Shown: piece after piece, positions 1 to 7,927 of the stretch
Position numbering within the stretch: position 1 is the stretch's first letter
How the letters are laid out: each line of letters opens with the position of its first letter
NCBI GenBank assembly: GCA_029817715.1
Contig: JARUPY010000090.1
Coordinates: 186,001-250,000 of the forward strand
DNA from: Melastoma dodecandrum
Lineage: Eukaryota > Streptophyta > Magnoliopsida > Myrtales > Melastomataceae
Length of the DNA stretch: 64,000 nt
Direction: 5' to 3'
The notes under the pieces: model-generated
Told to the model about the DNA's origin: nothing
The model's database searches: none
The model's input: the letters and a program-made list of their open reading frames with translations, nothing else
Made by a program: the position numbers and the translations under genes

Positions 1-1530
1 GTCCGGCCCCAGGAAGTCGACGGCGCCAGCCCGCATGACCCTGACCGCGACATTGACGTCGACGTCGCTGTCGGCGACGACGACCACGGGCATTTCCAGG
101 CCCAATGCCTTCAAGGCCTGCGGCAGCAACTGCCCGTTGATCTCGAGGGATCCGAGGCCGGCGATGATGCAGCTGGGGCCGAGGGTCGGAGCCAACCTCA
201 CGAAGTCGCGTGGGGACGAGAAATCATGCACGTTGTAGCCGCCCTGCTGCAGCGTTTCATGGATCGTCCGGCGGCATCCGGTGTCGGTCTCGACGAGGTA
301 GACGAGCGTCGCGTCGTGCCGCGTCACGTCTTCGGCGATGCCGGCGATGCGATGGATCTCGCCGTTGTCGTCCTGCATGGGGAAGAAGCTGTTGCGGATC
401 CACCGCATGCTCCGATCGGGCCGCAGGATGCGGTATTCGCAGATCATGCACTCGCCCTTGAGCGCGCCCTCGACCGCCGACTTCGTGGCATCGAGATCTT
501 CCGGGTAGACGGTATCGAGGCAGAGGCTGAATTGCGGGCGGTCGGGATCGATCGGCTTCTGCCAGATGCGCTCGAACGCCGGACTGCGATACTCGAACTC
601 CATCCGGTCGACGTTGAGGATCCAGAGCATGTTGGTGGAATTCTCGGCGAAATACCGAAACCTGCTCTCGTTCGCGGCAAGGGCGTCCTGCGCTCGCTTG
701 GCCTTGGTGACATCGAGCACGGCGCCGTAGAAGCACACCGGCTTGCTGTTTTCGAAGACGGTACGGCCGTAAGTGGACACCCAGCGCTCGACGCCGTCGG
801 TGATGCCGATCACCCTGTACTCGACGGAATAGACGCCGTCCCCGGCGGGATCCAGGCAGTGGTTGACGGCCGCGTCGACCCTGCTCAGGTCGTCCGGATG
901 AATCGCGTCATGCCAGATCTGAGCGGTCACCTCGGCATTGGCGGGCAGGCCCCACATCGCCTTCAGTCGGGCGTCCCATTGCAGTTCGTCGGTCTGCGGG
1001 TCCCAGGTGTACGAGCTCAAGCCGACGAGTTCGGTCGCAGCTCTCAGCTGCGCTTCTCTCTGACGAAGCGCCGCTTCGATGCGTTTTTGCTCGGAGATGT
1101 CGATGGCGATGGTGGCGAGGCCGAGAAACGCACCGTCGTCATCGAAATGCGAGTAGGTCCGCTGGATGGTCGGCACCCAGGCGTCGTCGTTGTCGAAACG
1201 TCTGAAACGGGTCTCGCCCTGCCAGCTTCCGTTCTTGAACGTGCAAGGCAGGATCTCATCGATGACCTTGGCGCGGTCTTCGTGGAAGACGAAGTCCGCA
1301 ATGGCGATCGCGCTGACGTCCGCCTCGCAATCCAGCCGCAACATCCTTCGGCCGGCCTCGTTGACGAAGACCGAATTCGCGTCCCTGTCGGCGATGCCGA
1401 TGAAGCACGGCGAGTGGCGGATCATGGCACCGAAGCGCGCCTGCTCGATATCGAAGGGCTCGCCCGGAGCTTCTCGAGGTCGACCGGCCTCGCGCAGGAC
1501 GCTGGCCGCCGTCTCGCGGTATCGTTCCAT
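1..1530 (-). CDS. Triple-PAS sensor protein with degenerate receiver domain (partial, runs off left edge)
   Basis: About 510 residues are visible, reading leftward from an ATG at 1530 that has a GGGAGG ribosome site six bases upstream. Three PAS domains follow one another (about residues 15-145, 158-280 and 287-406), each ending in the usual PAC-like segment (for example ISEQKR, LDVTKAKRAQ and AEDVTRHD). From about residue 409 there is a FixJ-like response-regulator receiver fold ending in RAGAVDFL at the edge. The expected phospho-acceptor Asp is Gly (CIIAGLG where FixJ has a Asp-containing strand end) and the conserved Thr after strand 4 is Ala (VVVVADSD). This points to a pseudo-receiver controlled by PAS signalling rather than phosphorylation. 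No histidine kinase domain is seen between PAS3 and the receiver. A LuxR-type output domain beyond the edge is likely but not visible. Confidence 0.8.
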   Translation of the reverse strand, partial: MERYRETAASVLREAGRPREAPGEPFDIEQARFGAMIRHSPCFIGIADRDANSVFVNEAGRRMLRLDCEADVSAIAIADFVFHEDRAKVIDEILPCTFKNGSWQGETRFRRFDNDDAWVPTIQRTYSHFDDDGAFLGLATIAIDISEQKRIEAALRQREAQLRAATELVGLSSYTWDPQTDELQWDARLKAMWGLPANAEVTAQIWHDAIHPDDLSRVDAAVNHCLDPAGDGVYSVEYRVIGITDGVERWVSTYGRTVFENSKPVCFYGAVLDVTKAKRAQDALAANESRFRYFAENSTNMLWILNVDRMEFEYRSPAFERIWQKPIDPDRPQFSLCLDTVYPEDLDATKSAVEGALKGECMICEYRILRPDRSMRWIRNSFFPMQDDNGEIHRIAGIAEDVTRHDATLVYLVETDTGCRRTIHETLQQGGYNVHDFSSPRDFVRLAPTLGPSCIIAGLGSLEINGQLLPQALKALGLEMPVVVVADSDVDVNVAVRVMRAGAVDFLGPD

Positions 1531-1897
1531 GTGCGCCTCCCGAGTGGAAACCGCTTTCAATACAACGCGCCACAATTGATTAGCATAGGTGGCGCTAGGG
1601 GAGTGCGGTGAATCCCTTAGGGCAATCCCACGAGGCAAAGAACCTTAGACTGGACAATACGGCGGCTCAGCTTGCGCCAGCGGTTGGCTTGACCCGACTC
1701 TGCTGTCCCGTTCGCCCTCGCCGAGGACAGGACGCTCTGCGCGGCAAGCCGGCAATCTGAGGGGCCACGGCTAGTGCTGCAGCACTAGCCTGTCCGCGGC
1801 CTAGGCCTGCCGCCTCGTTGAAAAGGAACGCGTATTCCTACACCTCCAGACAAGGAGCGTTGCTGTCGGGCGCTTCGAACACGTTTTGGAGCAAGCT
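1531..1897. other. Intergenic region with a perfect palindrome
   Basis: This 367-base gap lies between two divergently transcribed genes and has no convincing coding sequence. It must hold the promoters of the PAS sensor (minus) and of the GlsB-type membrane protein (plus). The only strong structure is the 22-base perfect palindrome at 1769-1790, listed separately. Confidence 0.6.
1769..1790. promoter_or_regulatory. Perfect 22-bp palindrome, candidate regulator site
   Basis: The sequence GGCTAGTGCTG followed by its exact reverse complement forms a spacerless dyad. It sits about 110 bases before the GlsB-type gene and about 240 bases before the divergent PAS sensor gene. There is no T-run after it, so it does not look like an intrinsic terminator. 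A dimeric regulator operator is the simplest reading; this is inference. Confidence 0.45.
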
Positions 1898-2158
1898 ATG
1901 TCCATACTCGCCTGGATCGTCCTGGGTCTAATTGCCGGTTTCGTCGCCAGCCAGATCGTCAACAAGAGCGGCGAAGGTCTCATCCTCGACATCGTGCTCG
2001 GCATCGTCGGCGCGTTTGTCGGCGGCTATCTGTTCACGCTTTTCGGTGCCGCGCCTGTCACCGGCCTCAACCTCTACAGCATGCTGGTCGCCATCGTCGG
2101 CGCCGTGGTGGTGCTGGTCGTTTATCACCTGATCATGGGCGGCCGCAGCCGCATCTGA
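1898..2158 (+). CDS. GlsB/YeaQ/YmgE-type stress-associated membrane protein
   Basis: An 86-residue, almost wholly hydrophobic protein with three membrane segments (about 2-20, 27-48 and 58-80) and glycine-rich turns, typical of the GlsB/YeaQ/YmgE (transglycosylase-associated) family. Members are inner-membrane proteins induced in stress or stationary phase; their biochemical role is unknown. The ATG at 1898 was chosen because a GGAG ribosome site lies at 1888-1891; an in-frame TTG at 1886 would overlap that site. A small secreted protein gene follows 11 bases downstream, probably in the same transcript. Confidence 0.85.
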   Translation: MSILAWIVLGLIAGFVASQIVNKSGEGLILDIVLGIVGAFVGGYLFTLFGAAPVTGLNLYSMLVAIVGAVVVLVVYHLIMGGRSRI

Positions 2159-2169
2159 GGAGACACCAA

Positions 2170-2349
2170 ATGAAGTCCTTTTCTCTCCTCCTCGCCGCAG
2201 TCCTGCTGCTAGCGTCGGGCGTCGCCAGCGAGGCGGGCCGCATCGGCTCGCACCGCGTCGGCGGCCACGGACCGCACGGCAAGGGCTCGCACTACGTCGG
2301 CGGCCACAAGTCGACCGCCGTCGGCCGCTTCCTGCATCGGCACCTGTGA
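2170..2349 (+). CDS. Small secreted His/Gly-rich protein (59 aa)
   Basis: This 59-codon gene starts 11 bases after the GlsB-type gene and has a GAGGAG ribosome site spanning that gene's stop codon. It begins with a clear signal peptide (basic MKS, hydrophobic core to about residue 19, VASEAG cleavage area). The mature part of about 40 residues is rich in His, Gly and Lys and contains two related units, SHRVGGHG and SHYVGGHK. Clustered His suggests metal or polyanion binding, which is inference. I do not recognise a family. A hairpin at 2373-2402 lies just downstream. Confidence 0.65.
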   Translation: MKSFSLLLAAVLLLASGVASEAGRIGSHRVGGHGPHGKGSHYVGGHKSTAVGRFLHRHL

Positions 2350-2372
2350 GCCACCGCCACCTGTGAGTCTTG

Positions 2373-2402
2373 GTCCGGGCTGCGTTCCGACGCGGCCCGG
2401 AC
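2373..2402 (+). terminator. Hairpin, probable terminator of the 1898-2349 unit
   Basis: An 8-bp GC stem (GTCCGGGC at 2373-2380 pairing with GCCCGGAC at 2395-2402) closes a 14-base loop. No T-run follows, so termination efficiency is uncertain. Confidence 0.4.
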
Positions 2403-2460
2403 TGATTGAGCGTGCCAGCCGGCGGCGCTAGGCTCGCACGCCTCCAGCGCGAACGATCAG

Positions 2461-3960
2461 ATGACCCGCACCGCACCAGCGCCGCTGCCCCACGCCGACC
2501 CGGCGCATCTGAAGACCAAGTCGCGGCATCTCCGCGAGATCGTCGCCGCTTTCAGTGACGGGGTCATCCTGCTCGACACCCATCGTCGCATCTTGTGGGC
2601 CAACCCCTATGCGTTGCAGATGCATGGGGTGGAGACGGTCGAAGCGCTCGGCGCTGACGCCGCCGACTACGCCGCCCGCTTCGACATCCGGTATCGCTCT
2701 GGCAGCCCCGGCGCGGCCGACGGCCGTTCGCCGCTGGAGCGACTCGTCTCCGGCGACCCGCTCGAGGAGACGCTGATCGACGTCAATCCGCACGGCTCGA
2801 ACAAGCGGCATTGGACGTACCGCGTCCGCTCGCTCGTCCTGCGCGACGACGACGGCCGCGCCGAGAGCTTCGTCCTCATCCTCGACGACGAGACCGAGCG
2901 CTACGACGCCGAGGCGCGCTTCGAGCAGTTCTTCCGCGCCAACCCTGCGCCCGCCGCGATCCTTCGTCTCGACGACCTGCGCTTCTTGCGGGTCAATTCC
3001 GGCTTCTGCGAAATGACCGGCTACGACGAGGACGAGGTCGTCGGCCGCTCGATCTACGAGGTCGACGTCCTGGAGGGCGCCGCTCGCCGCGAGCTTGCGA
3101 TCGAGCGGCTCAAGGCCGGTCGCACCATCCCGCAGATGGAGGCGTTGCTGCAGTTGCCGAGAGGCGGCGACAAGGGCGTGATCGTCGCCGGCCAGCCGAT
3201 CGCCGTCGGCGACACGAACTGCATGCTGTTCACCTTCGCCGACCTCGACGACCGCCGTCAGGCCGAGGCGGCGCTGAAGGAGAGCGAGGCGCGCTTCGAG
3301 ATCGCCTTCAGGCTCGCCCCCGCGCCGAGCCTTGTCTGCTTGCGCGAGCGCTGCAACATCCTGCTCGTCAACGCGGCCTTCGAGCAGGAGACGGGGTTCA
3401 CCGCTCGCGAGGTCATCGGCAAGGATGCCGTCGAGCTGCCGCTGTGGGCCAACGCCTCGACCGGCGCCGAGCTCGAGGCTCAACTGAAGCGCGACGGCCG
3501 CGCGCGGGGGCTCGCCCTGCCGCTGCGCACCAAGGCCGGCGCCGCGCTGGACTGCCTGGTCTCCGCGGAGGCCGTCGAGATCAACGGCAAGCGTTGCGTG
3601 CTCATCGTCGCGCAGCAGACCGCCGAGCGGAACCGCTCGCACAGCGAGATCGCGCAGGCGATCGCTGCGGTCATGCAGGACACCGACTGGTTCACCGGCG
3701 TCGTGCTCGACAAGCTCGCACGCATGCGCCGGCCCGAGGGCGAGCGCGACCACGGCGTCGCCCTGGTCGACATGCCGCCGCGCGCCCGCGAAGTGCTCAC
3801 CCTCGTGTGCCAGGGCTTGGACGATGCGACGATCGCCGCCGAGCTCGACATCTCGCGCAACACCGTCCGCAACCACGTGACCAGCCTCTTCAAGAAGACC
3901 GGCGTGTCCAGCCGCGCAAAACTCGTTGTGTGGGCGCGCGAGCGGGGACTCATGGGCTGA
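2461..3960 (+). CDS. PAS-domain LuxR-family transcriptional regulator
   Basis: A 499-residue soluble protein with three PAS domains (about residues 26-150, 155-270 and 277-390) and a C-terminal LuxR/FixJ-type helix-turn-helix (about 435-495, with PPRAREVLTLV, ISRNTVRNHV and the GVSSRAKLV recognition region). It has no kinase or receiver domain, so a ligand, redox state or chromophore bound by the PAS modules presumably controls DNA binding directly. This is the second triple-PAS protein within 4 kb; the two genes may belong to one signalling circuit, though that is inference. The ribosome site is weak. Its target is unknown. The gene is followed by AT-rich DNA of different origin. Confidence 0.85.
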   Translation: MTRTAPAPLPHADPAHLKTKSRHLREIVAAFSDGVILLDTHRRILWANPYALQMHGVETVEALGADAADYAARFDIRYRSGSPGAADGRSPLERLVSGDPLEETLIDVNPHGSNKRHWTYRVRSLVLRDDDGRAESFVLILDDETERYDAEARFEQFFRANPAPAAILRLDDLRFLRVNSGFCEMTGYDEDEVVGRSIYEVDVLEGAARRELAIERLKAGRTIPQMEALLQLPRGGDKGVIVAGQPIAVGDTNCMLFTFADLDDRRQAEAALKESEARFEIAFRLAPAPSLVCLRERCNILLVNAAFEQETGFTAREVIGKDAVELPLWANASTGAELEAQLKRDGRARGLALPLRTKAGAALDCLVSAEAVEINGKRCVLIVAQQTAERNRSHSEIAQAIAAVMQDTDWFTGVVLDKLARMRRPEGERDHGVALVDMPPRAREVLTLVCQGLDDATIAAELDISRNTVRNHVTSLFKKTGVSSRAKLVVWARERGLMG

Positions 3961-4135
3961 CGCGGCTGAGGACGTACTGAGATGGGTATATCTCCGCAAG
4001 CCGCGCTCGAATTAGCGCTCGATAACTCAGAATTATAGAGAAAGAAAAGCGGGTTAGAATGAGATATTCTCTTCTTACGACGGTTAGGTCTTCTTCTATA
4101 AAGGCTTCAGAATTGATACGGAACGGAGATATTTC

Positions 4136-4436
4136 ATGCGCCTTGCTGATAATGGACCAGCATTCGTTTTGCATGATGGCTTCGTATTTTAGCAAGACTT
4201 AATTGCCCGACGTCCATCTTGATGACAGTTATTCTCTTGCGGGTTCGCCGCTGCCCTATGCCATGAGAGGGCTACAAATGGGCGAGGTTTACTTTAAAAT
4301 AAGAAGCGCGATCGAGCGATACGGTCGCGATCGCGGATTGAATCCAGCCGTCGATTACGCGATAGGGAATATGGCGGGCGATCCGATCCGGCATTATTCA
4401 GAAGTCTATATGACGCCTTCAGCTTCCTTCTTGTGA
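4136..4436 (+). pseudogene. Probable disrupted gene in an AT-rich patch (function unknown)
   Basis: An ATG at 4136 with a well-placed GGAG site (4124-4127) opens a frame that stops after 18 codons at 4192. A second open frame in another phase runs from about 4203 to 4436 (about 77 codons from a TTG), with no ribosome site of its own. Both pieces lie in DNA with GC near 35-45%, far below the surroundings. The simplest reading is one foreign gene broken by a stop and frameshift; no family was recognised, so this is inference. The downstream piece contains a plausible helical stretch (GEVYFKIRSAIERYGRDRG). If the break is real, no full product is made. Confidence 0.4.
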
Positions 4437-4538
4437 AAATTTACCGCGAAGTCGATGCGTCCATATTGTGATCGGCAACGTGGAGGGCGGCCGGTCTTCG
4501 GTCTAGAGTTCCCTTGATGACAATAATATCTTGCTCGC

Positions 4539-4841
4539 ATGTCCCTGGTTCGGCGAAGGCGAGCGCGAAGGCTGCGGCTCGGGCAAGACCCGCGATCCCA
4601 AGGGACGCGCGGCGCGCCATCGGGCGGCTCAAGCGCGGCGAAGTCGACGCCGCACTCGGCGCGGGCCGCAGTCGATCGCGCGGTCAGACAGATCAAGCGG
4701 CGGCTTGCCGAACGCAGTGAGATCGGGACGGAACGGATCGCCGGCAACGAGCTTCCGAGCATGTCGAGGCGTATGGCGCGCAACACGCCCTATGATGCGG
4801 ACTGGTACGCCGACCAGGCAACGCGCGATCAGACCGAGTAG
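4539..4841 (+). CDS. Hypothetical protein, doubtful
   Basis: A 100-codon frame opening at an ATG without a good ribosome site. The first half is Arg/Ala-rich and could be noise; the second half (from about AVRQIKRRLAERSEIG to the end, with NTPYDADWYADQATRD) has protein-like composition. Its C-terminal third includes the first copy of the 53-bp direct repeat, so the same short peptide (EIGTERIAGNELPSMSRR) would be encoded again in a different phase at the second copy. This may be a remnant of a gene tail that was duplicated. Function unknown; coding status uncertain. Confidence 0.25.
   Translation: MSLVRRRRARRLRLGQDPRSQGTRGAPSGGSSAAKSTPHSARAAVDRAVRQIKRRLAERSEIGTERIAGNELPSMSRRMARNTPYDADWYADQATRDQTE
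4717..4769. repeat. 53-bp direct repeat, copy 1
   Basis: Matches 4862-4914 at 52 of 53 bases, the single mismatch being C at 4745 against G at 4890. Flanking bases (4698-4716) are more loosely similar to those before copy 2. The copy-to-copy period is 145 bases, not a multiple of three. Confidence 0.85.
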
Positions 4842-4861
4842 GCGGCGGCCTGCCGATTGCC

Positions 4862-4914
4862 GTGAGATCGGGACGGAACGGATCGCCGGGAACGAGCTTC
4901 CGAGCATGTCGAGG
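4862..4914. repeat. 53-bp direct repeat, copy 2
   Basis: Second copy of the repeat at 4717-4769. It ends in GTCGAGG, which together with the next bases (GAGGAGGA, 4911-4918) forms the ribosome site of the exported-protein gene at 4925. Confidence 0.85.
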
Positions 4915-4924
4915 AGGACACGTC

Positions 4925-5236
4925 ATGGCATTCAGAAGCACGCTCGTTCCCGTTTGGCTCGTCGCCTCCATCTGCGTCGCCCATGCGGGCTGCAAGGAGG
5001 ACGTGGCGCAGCTCGAGGACCAAAGCCAGCACAAGGCGACGGCGGCCGTCGCGAACTCGTCGGGAGGTCAGGCCACCGCCGCGCGCCGCGAAGCCCCGCA
5101 GCAAGGCCAGGGCGCCGGCGACCAGGCGATGCAGGCGAAGGTCGCCCTCAACGATGCGAAGGTCGCGCTCGGCAAGGGCGACCAGGCCGGCTGCGAAGCG
5201 GCGATCCAGCGCGCTCGCGGTCACGTCGATAAGTAG
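4925..5236 (+). CDS. Small exported protein of unknown function
   Basis: A 103-residue protein with an N-terminal signal peptide (MAFRSTLVPVWLVASICVAHAG); AHA-GC gives either a signal peptidase I site or a poor lipobox. The mature part is hydrophilic, rich in Ala, Gln, Lys and Asp, probably helical (VALNDAKVALGKGDQAGCEAAIQ), and has a second Cys near the C terminus that could pair with the first. The ATG at 4925 was chosen because the strong GAGGAGGA site ends seven bases upstream. The gene lies directly after repeat copy 2 and before a strong terminator. No family recognised. Confidence 0.6.
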   Translation: MAFRSTLVPVWLVASICVAHAGCKEDVAQLEDQSQHKATAAVANSSGGQATAARREAPQQGQGAGDQAMQAKVALNDAKVALGKGDQAGCEAAIQRARGHVDK

Positions 5237-5282
5237 TCCGGCACGCTCGCGGCAGAGCCGACACCGGACGCTCCACGAAAAG

Positions 5283-5309
5283 AGGGCCGCAGTTCAACTG
5301 CGGCCCTTT
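5283..5309 (+). terminator. Rho-independent terminator
   Basis: An 11-bp stem (AGGGCCGCAGT at 5283-5293 with its complement at 5297-5307), tiny TCA loop and a short T-run. It ends the 4925-5236 gene and may also act on the minus-strand gene that stops at 5345. Confidence 0.8.
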
Positions 5310-5344
5310 GGCATTGAGTGATCGAGCGACGGGGTCAGGGGCGC

Positions 5345-5674
5345 TCACTTCTTGTCGGGCACCGGACCCAAGGCGGGCCGCAGCTCGGACCACTTTCGCT
5401 CAAGAAGAACTTCGACGAAGTCGCCGCCGACGTATCGGTCGCTGAGACGATCGTTGATGCCGGGTGCTTCATCCAGCCGTTGCCGCAGCGAGCGGCCGCC
5501 GTGTGCCTCGTTGCTCATGCGTGTGGTCGCCGAGGCACGATCCTCCGCGACACGCTTCGCGGCCTCGCGATTAGCTGGACTTCTCAGCTGAAAACCGACG
5601 TGAAAGATGGCAAGGCCAAGTGTCCCGCCGATCGTGATGAAGGCCAGCGCGCCGATTACCCAGTCTGAGGACAT
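5345..5674 (-). CDS. Small single-pass membrane protein, hypothetical
   Basis: A 109-residue protein that starts with MSSDWVIGALAFITIGGTLGLAIFHVGF, one membrane segment, followed by a charged cytoplasmic or periplasmic tail ending in PVPDKK. The ATG at 5674 follows a purine-rich GAGAGGGG site; a further in-frame ATG at 5686 is possible. The open frame extends much further upstream, but that part is shadow. I do not recognise the family. Confidence 0.55.
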   Translation of the reverse strand: MSSDWVIGALAFITIGGTLGLAIFHVGFQLRSPANREAAKRVAEDRASATTRMSNEAHGGRSLRQRLDEAPGINDRLSDRYVGGDFVEVLLERKWSELRPALGPVPDKK

Positions 5675-5839
5675 GCCCCTCTCCATTGCCGATATCGGCG
5701 TGAAGCTCCGCCCGGCGCGAACGGTTGCAGTGGCTTGAGGCGCCAGCCCAGCGGCCAAGTAGCGCAGCCGGACGAGGGACCAATTACACCGCGGGCCACC
5801 TGGCCTCATGTTCTTCCCACCACGTGGGGGAGCGAGAGA

Positions 5840-6019
5840 ATGATGCAGTTCTGGCCGTTTGCGCTCGGCATCGTTGCATCGGGGGGCGCGACGCTCGCCG
5901 CGATCGCCTTGTTCATCAAGCTGCGCCCCGATGGCGAGGGAAGAAGCCCGCATCATCAATGGAACCGCGACACCGATATGAGGCTCGCGAGGAAGAACCG
6001 CGATCGCGACCAGCAGTGA
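5840..6019 (+). CDS. Small membrane protein, hypothetical (59 aa)
   Basis: MMQFWPFALGIVASGGATLAAIALFIKL forms one membrane helix, followed by about 30 charged residues (RKNRDRDQQ at the end). The start at 5840 follows a GGGGGAGCGAGAGA purine tract. It faces the ClC gene, whose stop is 38 bases away. No known family; short length keeps confidence modest. Confidence 0.45.
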   Translation: MMQFWPFALGIVASGGATLAAIALFIKLRPDGEGRSPHHQWNRDTDMRLARKNRDRDQQ

Positions 6020-6056
6020 GCCGCCGAGCCCGTTGGTCGGTCCTGCGCCCAACTTT

Positions 6057-7898
6057 TTAGCTCGCGCTTGGGTGCTGGTTCGACGCTGAGGCGGGTGCAT
6101 GTCGCCGTAAGGTTCGGGTGAAGAAGCGGGCACGTTCGCGCTCGAGCGCGCCAGCCTCTCGCTGCACGACGAGCAGATCCTTGCGCGTAACGATGCCCGC
6201 GAGCTTGCCCGTCGCGCGCTCGGTGACGGCCACGAGATCCTGATCACCTGCAATCATGAGATCGACGACCCGCGCGGCAACATCGTCAGGATGTGCGACG
6301 TCGGGCATTGTCGCGCGCGCGGCAAGCGTGTCGTGCGGGTCATCCGCGCCGCCGATCTCCTGTCGCAGACGCAGCGCCTGCGTCCGGTCGAGCGCGCCGA
6401 CAAGCGTGCCGTCCGTCGCGACGACCGGGAACGCGACGTGGCGTGCGTCGGGCGAGAGCGTCCGGGCCAGCGCCTCGGCAACCGGCATCTCGGCGGCGAG
6501 CGTCTCGACCCCGCGCACCATGATCTCGCCGACGCGCGTAAGCTGGTTGCGGTCGATCGCGTACTCCTGGGTGATGTGCTGGCCGCGGCGGGCGATCTTC
6601 TCGGTGAGGATCGAGCGCGGCAGCAGCAGCACCGAGATCGCGAAGGCGCAGACCGTCGCGGCGAGCAGCAGCGGCAGCGCATGCAGATCGCCGGTGAGCT
6701 CGACGGCGAAGATCGCGGCCGTCAGCGGCGCGCGCAACGCGCCGCCGAGCATCGCCGCCATGCCGAGCAGCGCCCAGACGGACGGCGCGCCCGGCAGCAG
6801 GAGGCCGAGGAGATAGCCGAGAGCGCCGCCGATGATCAGCAGCGGCGCCAGCACGCCGCCTGACGTTCCCGAGCCAAGCGCGACGAGCCAGATGCAGGCT
6901 TTGACGAGGAGGATCGCCACGAGGGTGGCTATGGCGAGCTGTCCGCTGAGCGTCGACGTGATGACGTCGTAGCCGACGCCGAGGGCGCGTGGCTCGACGA
7001 GTCCGCCGAGCCCCACGACCAAGCCGCCAAGCGCCGGCCACCACATCCAGTGGATGGGCAGCCGATGGAACGCATCTTCCACGCGGTAGAGCGCCAGCGT
7101 GAGGGCGATCGAGGCGAAGCCGACGGTCATGCCGAGACCGCCGGCGAGCGGGATGGTCCACCACTGCGCCGGCAGACGGGTCGCGAAGGGAAACAGCGGC
7201 GCGGCGCCGAAGACGAGCGGCCGCCAGGCGATGGCGACGAGGGCCGCCACGGCGGCGGGAATGAAGCTGCGCGGCTTCCACTCGAAGAGCAGGAGCTCGA
7301 TGGCGAGCAGGCAGGCGGCGATGGGGGTGCCGAAGATCGCCGTCATGCCGGCGACCGCGCCGGAGACGAGGAGCACCTTCCGCTCCGCCGAGGACAGGTC
7401 GAAGAATTGCGCGAACAGCGAGCCGAGCGCGCCGCCGGTCATGATGATCGGCCCCTCGGCGCCGAACGGGCCGCCGGTGCCGATCGCGATCGCCGACGAC
7501 AGCGGCTTGAGGATCGCGACGCGCGGCGCGATGCGGCTGTTGCCGATCAGGATCGTCTCGATCGCCTCGGGGATGCCGTGGCCGCGGATCTTGTCGGAGC
7601 CGTAGCGCGCCATCAGCCCGACGATGAGCCCGCCTAGTGGCGGCGCAATCACCATCCATGGGCCGCGATGCGCCTTCGCCAGAGACACGAGCGAGCCGCT
7701 GATCGTGCCGTACCACACGAGATTGGTGACGAGCGCGATGAGCTTCACGAGCACGAAGGCCGCCACGACCCCGATCGTCCCGACGATGCTCGCCATCCCT
7801 GCCAGCACGAGCATGCGCGGGTCGGCCGTGAAATCGGCAAGGCGTCGTGGCGCGAGCGATGCGGGGACTGGCGCCGGTGGTCTCTTTGATCGTGTCAC
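6057..7898 (-). CDS. ClC-family chloride/anion transporter with CBS domain pair
   Basis: A roughly 613-residue integral membrane protein with the ClC signatures: GHGIPEA, GPFGAEGP (the Glu is the gating/proton-coupling residue) and GTSGGVLAP, plus a conserved inner Glu in AIELLLFEWKP. A cytoplasmic pair of CBS domains occupies the last 150 residues. The conserved gating Glu favours Cl-/H+ exchange over a channel, judged from known ClC families. GTG at 7898 is preferred because the upstream ATG at 7934 would lie inside the divergent MarR gene; neither has a strong ribosome site. The two genes start 13 bases apart, so the MarR protein probably controls this transporter. Confidence 0.9.
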   Translation of the reverse strand: MTRSKRPPAPVPASLAPRRLADFTADPRMLVLAGMASIVGTIGVVAAFVLVKLIALVTNLVWYGTISGSLVSLAKAHRGPWMVIAPPLGGLIVGLMARYGSDKIRGHGIPEAIETILIGNSRIAPRVAILKPLSSAIAIGTGGPFGAEGPIIMTGGALGSLFAQFFDLSSAERKVLLVSGAVAGMTAIFGTPIAACLLAIELLLFEWKPRSFIPAAVAALVAIAWRPLVFGAAPLFPFATRLPAQWWTIPLAGGLGMTVGFASIALTLALYRVEDAFHRLPIHWMWWPALGGLVVGLGGLVEPRALGVGYDVITSTLSGQLAIATLVAILLVKACIWLVALGSGTSGGVLAPLLIIGGALGYLLGLLLPGAPSVWALLGMAAMLGGALRAPLTAAIFAVELTGDLHALPLLLAATVCAFAISVLLLPRSILTEKIARRGQHITQEYAIDRNQLTRVGEIMVRGVETLAAEMPVAEALARTLSPDARHVAFPVVATDGTLVGALDRTQALRLRQEIGGADDPHDTLAARATMPDVAHPDDVAARVVDLMIAGDQDLVAVTERATGKLAGIVTRKDLLVVQREAGALERERARFFTRTLRRHAPASASNQHPSAS

Positions 7899-7927
7899 GA
7901 TACAATTTATTATGTCGCAACACGATA
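7890..7927. promoter_or_regulatory. Candidate MarR operator between clc and marR
   Basis: TCGTG-T-CACGA at 7890-7900 is a perfect short dyad covering the ClC GTG start. The unit CACGATA recurs directly at 7896-7902 and 7921-7927, flanking an AT-rich stretch (TACAATTTATTATG) that includes the MarR start. The position suits autoregulation and co-regulation of the divergent pair; no binding data exist. Confidence 0.4.

Noticed and set aside
226..1611. 461-codon plus-strand open frame
   Set aside because: It is the antisense of the triple-PAS sensor; same codon phase, no ribosome site, and no protein-like features.
1825..1861. GGAAC and CGTT considered as an EcfG stress promoter for the GlsB-type gene
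   Set aside because: The two elements are 28 bases apart, well beyond the usual 16-19.
2428..3999. 523-codon minus-strand frame
   Set aside because: Antisense shadow of the PAS-LuxR gene, whose domains are clear on the plus strand.
3950..4195. 81-codon minus-strand frame in the AT-rich patch
   Set aside because: No ribosome site and no recognisable sequence; it overlaps the better-supported plus-strand frame at 4136.
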